A stretch of 40,821 bases of DNA. It comes from Chloroflexota bacterium. GTDB lineage: Bacteria; Chloroflexota; Dehalococcoidia; Lucifugimonadales; JACPCK01. The translations under genes were made by a program, and so were the position numbers. The stretch spans positions 1 to 40,821 of the forward strand of contig JACPCK010000044.1 of the NCBI GenBank assembly GCA_016179845.1, read 5' to 3'. Positions 35,230-40,821 of this stretch are shown here, in pieces (the stretch's first letter is position 1; every line of letters starts with the position of its first letter). The notes below the pieces were generated by a model, which saw only the letters and a list, made by a program, of their open reading frames with translations, was not told the DNA's origin and did not search any database.

Positions 35230-37194
35230 ATGGTAGTAGAGCGAAGCGCAAGCATAGAAGCACTCCTGGAGGAGAGGAGGCGCTTTCCAGTCCCTGAGGA
35301 GTTCGGCAAGAGGGCCAATGTCCGGGACCCTGGAATCTACAAGAGGGCGGCAAGGAACCCAGAGGCCTTCTGGGCCAGGGTCGCCCAGGAGCTCCACTGG
35401 TTCAAGAAGTGGGACCGCGTCCTGGAGTGGAACCCTCCATTTGCCAAGTGGTTCCTGGGCGGTAAGCTGAACGTCTCCTACAACTGCCTGGACAGGCACC
35501 TGGACACCCCGCGAAAGAACAAGGCCGCCATCATATGGGAGGGCGAGCCGGGAGATGACCGGGTGCTGACTTACCAGGACCTCCACAGAGAGGTCTGCCG
35601 GTTTGCCAACGCCCTGAAGAGCCTGGGGGTCAAGAAGGGGGACCGCGTCACTATCTACCTCCCTATGATCCCGGAGCTCCCCATCGCCATGCTGGCCTGC
35701 GCCCGCATTGGGGCTCCCCACAGCGTGGTCTTCGGCGGCTTCAGCGCCGAATCCCTCCGCGACCGTATCAACGATAGCCAGGCCAAGATTCTCATCACCT
35801 CTGACGGCGGCTACCGGCGGGGGACCATTGTCCCTCTGAAGCGCAGCGCCGACGAGGCCGTCCAGGGTGCCCCCTCCGTCGAGAAGGTGGTAGTTGTGCG
35901 CCGCGTGGGGGACAAGTCCGGGGCCACCATGCAGGAAGGCCGGGACCTCTGGTGGCACGAGCTGGTCCAGGGACAGCCCTTGACCTGCCCTCCAGAGGAG
36001 ATGGATAGCGAGGACATGCTCTATATCCTCTACACCAGCGGCACCACCGGAAAGCCAAAGGGTGTTGTCCATACTACGGCGGGCTATCTGGTGGGCACCT
36101 ACGCCACCACCCGGTGGGTCTTCGACCTGAAGGAGGAGGACACCTACTGGTGCACCGCCGACATCGGCTGGGTCACGGGCCACAGCTACATCGTCTACGG
36201 CCCCCTAGCCAGCGGCGCTGCTTCCATCATGTACGAGGGCGCCCCCGACTTCCCGGACCGCGACCGCTTCTGGGCCATAATCGAGAAGTACCGGGTCAAC
36301 GTCTTCTATACCGCGCCCACGGCCATCCGCACCTTCATGCGCTGGGGCGAGGAGTACCCTAAGCGCCACGACCTCTCCAGCCTGCGCCTCCTGGGCACTG
36401 TGGGGGAGCCCATCAACCCTGAGGCATGGGTGTGGTACTGGAAGCACATCGGCGGTGAGCGATGCCCGGTGGTGGACACCTGGTGGCAGACGGAGACGGG
36501 GATGATCCTCATCAGCCCGCTGCCCGGCCTGACGACCCTGAAGCCGGGCTCGGCCACCTTCCCGCTGCCTGGCATCGAGGCGGACGTGGTCGATGAGCAG
36601 GGCAACTCGGTCCCGCTGGGCGGCGGAGGCTACCTGGTCATTACCAGGCCGTGGCCCGCCATGCTCCGCACCATCTACGGCGACCCGGACCGCTATGTGA
36701 AACAGTACTGGAGCCGCTACCCTAACCTCTACTTCACGGGCGACGGCGCCAAGCGAGACGAGGAGGGCTACTTCTGGCTCCTGGGCCGCGTGGACGATGT
36801 CATCAAGGTCTCGGCCCACCGCTTGAGCACCATGGAGATAGAGAGCGCCCTCGTGGACCACTCCGCCGTGGCCGAGTCGGCGGTGATTGGCAAGGCCGAC
36901 GAGGTCAAGGGAGAGGCCATCGTGGCCTTCGTCACCCTGAAGAACGGCGTCAACCAGTCCCCGGAGCTAATCAACGAGCTGAAGCAGCACGTGGTCAGGA
37001 AGATAGGCGCCATCGCCCGCCCGGAGCAGATCATCTTCACCGCCGAGCTGCCCAAGACCCGCAGCGGCAAGATCATGCGCCGCCTCCTGAGAGACGTGGC
37101 CGAGGGCCGAGCCCTGGGCGATACCACTACCCTGGCCGACCCCGCTGTTGTCCAGGCCCTCAAGGACAAGTATGGCGAGGAGGGAGAGGCGTAG
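35230..37194 (+). CDS. acs: acetyl-CoA synthetase (AMP-forming)
   Basis: A 654-residue ANL-superfamily enzyme that activates acetate (or propionate) with ATP and CoA. The P-loop-like motif [12 protein letters not shown], the [16 protein letters not shown] adenylate-binding block, [20 protein letters not shown] hinge region (in parts: [18 protein letters not shown]) and the catalytic lysine K614 (TRSGKIMRR), which is the usual acetylation target, are all present. The acetate-pocket Trp fits the WWQTE motif. Length and order match Acs of other bacteria. ATG 35230 has GGAGGTGG at 35217-35224; a GTG at 35215 is in frame. It is divergent from the CoA-transferase gene. Confidence 0.93.
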   Translation: MVVERSASIEALLEERRRFPVPEEFGKRANVRDPGIYKRAARNPEAFWARVAQELHWFKKWDRVLEWNPPFAKWFLGGKLNVSYNCLDRHLDTPRKNKAAIIWEGEPGDDRVLTYQDLHREVCRFANALKSLGVKKGDRVTIYLPMIPELPIAMLACARIGAPHSVVFGGFSAESLRDRINDSQAKILITSDGGYRRGTIVPLKRSADEAVQGAPSVEKVVVVRRVGDKSGATMQEGRDLWWHELVQGQPLTCPPEEMDSEDMLYILYTSGTTGKPKGVVHTTAGYLVGTYATTRWVFDLKEEDTYWCTADIGWVTGHSYIVYGPLASGAASIMYEGAPDFPDRDRFWAIIEKYRVNVFYTAPTAIRTFMRWGEEYPKRHDLSSLRLLGTVGEPINPEAWVWYWKHIGGERCPVVDTWWQTETGMILISPLPGLTTLKPGSATFPLPGIEADVVDEQGNSVPLGGGGYLVITRPWPAMLRTIYGDPDRYVKQYWSRYPNLYFTGDGAKRDEEGYFWLLGRVDDVIKVSAHRLSTMEIESALVDHSAVAESAVIGKADEVKGEAIVAFVTLKNGVNQSPELINELKQHVVRKIGAIARPEQIIFTAELPKTRSGKIMRRLLRDVAEGRALGDTTTLADPAVVQALKDKYGEEGEA

Positions 37195-37195
37195 G

Positions 37196-37240
37196 CTGCG
37201 CCTGCTTGTCATGAGGCGCAGGCCCCCCTTCCTTGTTATT
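37196..37240 (+). terminator. putative terminator after acs
   Basis: Directly after the acs stop codon CTGCGCCT (37196-37203) pairs with AGGCGCAG (37214-37221), an 8-bp stem with a 10-nt loop. A C-run and then a T-rich stretch (CTTCCTTGTTATTC) follow. Confidence 0.5.
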
Positions 37241-37252
37241 CTATCTGCCTTC

Positions 37253-37464
37253 TTGCCATTCTGAGTGCCCTCTTGTCATTCTGAGTCTCGACGTATCGGG
37301 ACGAAGAATCCGCTACCAGGCCCTTCTCCATGCTCAGGGTGACAAAGTGACCTAATGTCATTCTGAGCGTAGCGAAGAATCCGCTGGCAGGCCCTTCTCC
37401 GCTCATGGTGAGCCCGTCGAACCATGAGCGGATTCTCCCCGCTTACCCTTCTCCATGCTCAGGG
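37253..37464. repeat. cluster of dispersed palindromic repeats between acs and the methyltransferase-nuclease gene
   Basis: TTGYCATTCTGAGT occurs at 37253-37266 and 37273-37286, and TGTCATTCTGAG again at 37356-37367. A 27-bp unit at 37303-37329 returns at 37374-37400 with two mismatches, 71 bp apart. A 19-bp unit at 37321-37339 returns exactly at 37446-37464. GCTCATGGT (37401-37409) pairs with ACCATGAGC (37421-37429). The last copy overlaps the stop codon (37459-37461) of the methyltransferase gene. No protein frame fits the cluster. Confidence 0.75.
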
Positions 37465-39099
37465 ATGGACATCCGCCTCCGGCAGGACCCCCTGTTTTCC
37501 CTCCGGCCGCCTGACCCGCTCCGCCTGTTTGAACTGGGCTGGCCGCAGGGGCATCTCAAACCCCCTGCCTTCCAGCAGCTCCGCTACGGTCCGTATCTGC
37601 ACCCGGGGGTAGTCCCGCTCCATCAGGTCCGAGCGGAAGAGCCCGGCGCTGGCCGCCTCCACCCTCATGTCCCGCGTGGAATCCTCCAGGGTGATGAACA
37701 GCCCCAGGGCCGCCCCCTCCCGCTCCAGCACCCCCTTCAGGTCCCGTATCTGCGACGACGTCACGTGCCCGCCCTTCACCTGGATGATCGCCTTGTGGGC
37801 CGAGCGTCGCGGACCATCCAGGAAAAAGATGACTCCGTCTATCCCCCTGTCGGCCCCCTTCTTGTCCTGCTGGCGGGGCTGCCCAGTCAGCAGCGAGACG
37901 GCCCAGTACTGGAACTGGTAGTGGTTCTCCAGCCAGAGCTGCCGGGCTCCCTCCGCGTCCACCGGCTCCCCCACCACCTGGTAGTCCCTCTTCGGCTCCA
38001 GGTTGAACATGTCCTTCATACGGCTCTTCATCAGGGCGATGGCCAGGTGCGTGATGTCAATGCCGATCCAGCGGCGGTCCAGCTTGTGGGCCGCCGCCAC
38101 CGCCGTGCCGCAACCGCAGAAGGGGTCCAGCACCACCTCCCCCTCGTTGGACGACGCCTGGATGATGCGCTCCAGCAGGGCCAGCGGCTTCTGGGTGGGA
38201 TACCCGAGCCGCTCTTGGCCGCTCTTAGTCATTACCACGTCAGTCCAAACGTCTTGAAGAGGTCTTCCTTTGCGTTCATCCAAGTAGTTCTTGATGTAGG
38301 GAGCACCGTTTGTACTCCAATAGATTCGTCCTTCAGTTTCTAGGCGGTCAATATCTTCTTGTGTATAGGCCCAATGCCGATCGCTTGGGGGTTCTCTAAG
38401 TTGGCCCCCTATCATCCTTGCAGGTCCTTGTCCTGCACCCGTCATTTGATTGGGCCAAAATAGTCTGCCTGAACTCTCTTCTACATAGTGATACCGTTCC
38501 TTGATGTATTCGGGCGTATATTCTGTGTATTGTGGATTCCAAGTCCATTTGTTCGATTTGCTGTAGAAGAGCAATCGGTCTGAGACCGCTCCGTACCGCT
38601 TTGCATCATTGTGCGCGCCTGTTCTCTGCCAAGCTATTTCGTTCCGGAAGTTTTCCTTGCCAAAGATGCTGTCCAGCACCACCTTCAGGTAGTGGCTCGC
38701 CGTGGGGTCGCAGTGGAGGTAGAGGGAGCCCGTGGGCTTCAGCACCCGCCGCAGCTCCACCAGCCGTACCGCCATCATCACCAGGTAGGCCGTCATCGCG
38801 TTCCTGTCGCCCAGGGCCTTCCGCAGAGAGGAGACAATCTCCTTCGTCATAGCTGAGGCCAGGGGGCTGCCCAGAAGCTGCCTGTAGGCTAGCTCTGCCT
38901 CATCCCCCCACGTCCAGGTGTCCTCGAAAGCCTTTATCTGCGCCGCGGAGCCCTCGCCGCTGGGCTCCCGGAACAGCACGTTGTAGCTGGCGCTGCTGTT
39001 GAAGGGCGGGTCCAGGTAGATCAGGTCCACCGACTCGTCGTCGATGTACCGCCTCAAAATGTCAAGATTGTCGCCGTAGTAGAGGGTGTTGGCCGCCAT
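37459..39099 (-). CDS. site-specific DNA methyltransferase fused to an Mrr-like restriction endonuclease domain
   Basis: A 546-residue single chain. Residues 1-385 form a beta-class amino-methyltransferase: motif IV DPPF (30-33) first, motif I FCGCGT (327-332) later, with an AT-rich target-recognition region between (about 150-290). Residues about 400-480 carry a PD-(D/E)XK signature of the Mrr kind: GADRGIDG with D421, then a strand IIQVKGG with Q440 and K442. The polypeptide could therefore modify and cut DNA, like a compact type II restriction-modification enzyme. The C-terminal 25 residues are basic and run into a dispersed repeat at 37446-37464. ATG 39099 gives the family start (YYGDNLDILRRY). 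No separate nuclease or specificity gene is next to it. Whether the nuclease is active cannot be seen. Confidence 0.83.
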   Translation of the reverse strand: MAANTLYYGDNLDILRRYIDDESVDLIYLDPPFNSSASYNVLFREPSGEGSAAQIKAFEDTWTWGDEAELAYRQLLGSPLASAMTKEIVSSLRKALGDRNAMTAYLVMMAVRLVELRRVLKPTGSLYLHCDPTASHYLKVVLDSIFGKENFRNEIAWQRTGAHNDAKRYGAVSDRLLFYSKSNKWTWNPQYTEYTPEYIKERYHYVEESSGRLFWPNQMTGAGQGPARMIGGQLREPPSDRHWAYTQEDIDRLETEGRIYWSTNGAPYIKNYLDERKGRPLQDVWTDVVMTKSGQERLGYPTQKPLALLERIIQASSNEGEVVLDPFCGCGTAVAAAHKLDRRWIGIDITHLAIALMKSRMKDMFNLEPKRDYQVVGEPVDAEGARQLWLENHYQFQYWAVSLLTGQPRQQDKKGADRGIDGVIFFLDGPRRSAHKAIIQVKGGHVTSSQIRDLKGVLEREGAALGLFITLEDSTRDMRVEAASAGLFRSDLMERDYPRVQIRTVAELLEGRGFEMPLRPAQFKQAERVRRPEGKQGVLPEADVHP

Positions 39100-39177
39100 G
39101 CTGCTATTCTACCCAAATGTCTCCCCAAGAGCGAGGCGGGGCGGGCTTACGCCGCCCACGAGACCGGTGTGCCCTTG

Positions 39178-39318
39178 CAGGGTCATTTCATTGTTCCGCA
39201 ACGTCGTGTGAGCAGGCTACGGAACATGCTTCCACGTTGGCCTCGAGTCGCGTCCCGTCATTCTGAGGAAGTCCCGATAGAGGAGGGACGACCGAAGAAT
39301 GACAATGAAAAGACCCTG
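39178..39318. mobile_element. MITE-like palindromic element, 141 bp, with 10-bp target duplication
   Basis: The ends, CAGGGTCATTTCATTGT (39178-39194) and 39302-39318, are inverted repeats of 17 bp with one mismatch. TGTGCCCTTG flanks the unit directly on both sides (39168-39177 and 39319-39328). Inside are more hairpins: TGTTCCG/CGGAACA (39192-39198, 39220-39226) and GTCATTCT/AGAATGAC (39257-39264, 39296-39303). The outer CAGGGTC is shared with the element at 34975-35087. There is no coding frame. Confidence 0.75.
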
Positions 39319-39336
39319 TGTGCCCTTGCCCTGTGG

Positions 39337-39365
39337 TTGGCCTGCGTCCATTACTGGGGTAAAAT
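39337..39365 (+). promoter_or_regulatory. putative promoter of the dihydropyrimidinase gene
   Basis: TTGGCC (39337-39342) and TAAAAT (39360-39365) are spaced by 17 nt. The -10 ends 9 nt before the ATG at 39375, so the transcript would be nearly leaderless. The promoter starts 9 bp after the target duplication of the MITE-like element. Confidence 0.4.
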
Positions 39366-39374
39366 CAGTGCAAC

Positions 39375-40721
39375 ATGCATTTAGACGCCCTGGTCGCCAA
39401 CGGCCGGCTGGTCACCCCCTTCGAGGGTGTCCAGGAGGTGGACGTCGCCATCTCCGGGGGAAGGGTCTCGGCCCTCCTCCAGCGGCCCCACGATTTGCAG
39501 GCCGACTTGGTGATCGATGCCCGCGGCAGCTACGTCCTGCCTGGCGTCATCGACCCCCACGTCCACTACGGCCTGGGCTCCCCCGACGACTACACCACTG
39601 AGACCATGTCCGCCGCGGTCGGCGGCGTCACCACCGTGGGCAACTTCCTCATGAACGCCCGGCCCTACGAGGAGCTCTTCGAGGCCGAGCTGAAGAAGGA
39701 TGAGGCCTCGGCATACGTGGACTTCTTCCTGCACTTCACCGTAATGAACGATCACCATGTGGCCCGCATTCCCCAGTACATCGGGATGGGCGTGCCCACC
39801 TTCAAGTACTTCATGAGCTTCAAGGGCGAGGAGGGCCTCTACCTGGGCGTCGCCGGCACCGACGACGGCCTGCTGTGGGAGTTCTTCGAGGCCCTGGGCA
39901 GGCACCCCCAGGCTCTCACGGCCATCCACACTGAGAACATCGAGGTGGTGTGGCGTCTGCGCAAGCGCCTCCAGGAGGCCGGCGCCGCAGACCTGGCCGC
40001 CTGGGACGCCTCCCGCCCCGACTTCGTGGAGGCCGATGACCTGCACACCGCCTGCTATTTTGCCCGCCTCACCGGCGCCCGCATATACGTGGTCCACGTG
40101 AGCTCTCGCGCGGCTATGGAGATAGCCCGAGAGCAGAAGGCGCGCTATGACGGCATCTACCTGGAGACCTGCCCCCACTATCTGACCCACACCAATGACA
40201 CCCCCCTTGGCGTGATGGGGAAGGTGAACCCCCCTCTTCGCTCGGAGAGTGATGTGGAGGCCCTGTGGCAGGCGGTCTTGGACGGCACCGTAGATGCCAT
40301 AGGGTCGGACCACAACTCTCGCCGGCGGGAGAAGAAGCAGGGCAACATCTGGCAGGCCTCGGCGGGCTTTCCCGGCACCGCCACCCTCCTTCCTGTGCTG
40401 CTGAGCGAGGGGGTGAACAAGAGGGGCCTGAGCCTGGAGCGCGTTGTTCAGCTCACCTCCTACAGTCCGGCCAGAATCTTTGGCCTGTACCCCAGGAAGG
40501 GCGCCCTCCAGGTGGGCTCCGACGCCGACCTGACGGTGGTGGACCTGGGCCTGGAGAAGGTGGTTGAGCCCGAGGCCCTGCTCTCCTACTCCGACTACAG
40601 CCTGTACGAGGGGCAGAGCCTCAAGGGATGGCCCGTGCTCACCATGGTAAGAGGGAAAGTGGTGATGCAGGACGGCAAGCTAGTGGGCCAGAAGGGATAC
40701 GGCAGGTTTATGGCGCGCTGA
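39375..40721 (+). CDS. dihydropyrimidinase / hydantoinase-type amidohydrolase
   Basis: A 448-residue cyclic amidohydrolase (TIM-barrel, two zinc ions) that would open dihydropyrimidines, hydantoins or related rings, as in pyrimidine degradation. The metal ligands are in GVIDPHVHYG; the carbamylated-lysine block is FKYFMSFKG; further ligands are in VVHVSS and AIGSDHNS. The C-terminal beta-sandwich with GSDADLTVVDL is standard, and CPHYL is the substrate-loop motif also seen in allantoinase and hydantoinase. The exact substrate is open. No beta-ureidopropionase or dihydropyrimidine dehydrogenase is beside it in the window. ATG 39375 has no clear Shine-Dalgarno. Confidence 0.87.
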   Translation: MHLDALVANGRLVTPFEGVQEVDVAISGGRVSALLQRPHDLQADLVIDARGSYVLPGVIDPHVHYGLGSPDDYTTETMSAAVGGVTTVGNFLMNARPYEELFEAELKKDEASAYVDFFLHFTVMNDHHVARIPQYIGMGVPTFKYFMSFKGEEGLYLGVAGTDDGLLWEFFEALGRHPQALTAIHTENIEVVWRLRKRLQEAGAADLAAWDASRPDFVEADDLHTACYFARLTGARIYVVHVSSRAAMEIAREQKARYDGIYLETCPHYLTHTNDTPLGVMGKVNPPLRSESDVEALWQAVLDGTVDAIGSDHNSRRREKKQGNIWQASAGFPGTATLLPVLLSEGVNKRGLSLERVVQLTSYSPARIFGLYPRKGALQVGSDADLTVVDLGLEKVVEPEALLSYSDYSLYEGQSLKGWPVLTMVRGKVVMQDGKLVGQKGYGRFMAR

Positions 40722-40821
40722 TCTGTCATTCTTGTATCTTTGAAGAGGGTGGTGGGAAGACCGGTGTCATTCTAGGGCAGCAAGCCCGTTGCTCAGATAG
40801 GTCTCCCTCACACCCTTGCAG
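40722..40821. repeat. start of a further palindromic-repeat region at the window end
   Basis: TGTCATTCT occurs at 40724-40732 and 40765-40773, the same core as in the repeat cluster at 37253-37367. The window ends with CACCCTTGCAG, similar to the left edge of the element at 39178, so another copy could start here, but too little is visible. No gene is recognised. Confidence 0.3.

Noticed and set aside
35095..36183. A 362-residue minus-strand open frame opposite acs
   Set aside because: It is a shadow of the acs coding strand; acs has all family motifs in the plus frame.
37253..37464. Possible CRISPR array in the repeat cluster
   Set aside because: Repeats vary in length and spacing, are partly palindromic and occur elsewhere in the window; no regular spacers or cas genes exist.
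39381..40313. A 310-residue minus-strand open frame at the right end
   Set aside because: It is antisense to the amidohydrolase gene, is Gly/Val/His-rich and has no domain pattern.

Overview
The window (about 40.8 kb, GC-rich at roughly 60%) looks like a chromosomal segment of a Chloroflexota bacterium, most likely of the Dehalococcoidia lineage. This assignment is an inference. It rests on a short EF-Ts of 167 residues, the yceD-rpmF-fabD-nusB-acpP and rpsB-tsf-pyrH-frr/uppS/cdsA-dxr-rseP-ispG gene orders, a tandem CaiB/BaiF CoA-transferase and abundant short palindromic repeats. No rRNA, CRISPR array or phage module is visible; there is one tRNA, tRNA-Gly(UCC).

Region 1 (1-6.2 kb): the tail of an alpha/beta hydrolase, then a two-gene type III-like restriction-modification operon (Mod methyltransferase, Res helicase-nuclease), then a decayed DHA2-type MFS efflux pump with a frameshift and an internal deletion. 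Region 2 (6.2-14.8 kb): mixed housekeeping genes: an orphan oligopeptide-type ABC ATPase, holA, a membrane-tethered zinc-ribbon/beta-propeller protein, a putative lipoprotein with a small membrane protein, hemW, a small unknown protein, a class V aminotransferase and an MBL-fold hydrolase, the last two divergent from facing promoters.

Region 3 (14.8-32.3 kb): essential genes on the minus strand. Fatty-acid and ribosome genes (yceD-rpmF-fabD-nusB-acpP) follow a strong promoter at 17331-17360. The widespread rpsB-tsf-pyrH-frr-uppS-cdsA-dxr-rseP-ispG order is present, but it is split between uppS and cdsA by a 6.5 kb plus-strand alpha-glucan cassette (malQ-glgB-GH57). The cassette brings 4-alpha-glucanotransferase, branching enzyme and a GH57 enzyme together, without glgA, glgC or glgP in view.

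Region 4 (32.2-40.8 kb): tRNA-Gly, a double-domain CaiB/BaiF CoA-transferase divergent from acetyl-CoA synthetase, a single-chain methyltransferase fused to an Mrr-like nuclease domain, and a dihydropyrimidinase-type amidohydrolase. Two small non-coding palindromic elements have near-identical outer ends (CAGGGTC...) and are each flanked by a perfect 10-bp direct repeat, which marks them as MITE-like insertions. One landed in the acs/CoA-transferase intergenic region, and its target duplication contains a TTGACA -35 box. Both DNA methyltransferases have a clearly AT-richer centre between motifs IV and I, consistent with exchange of their target-recognition domains.
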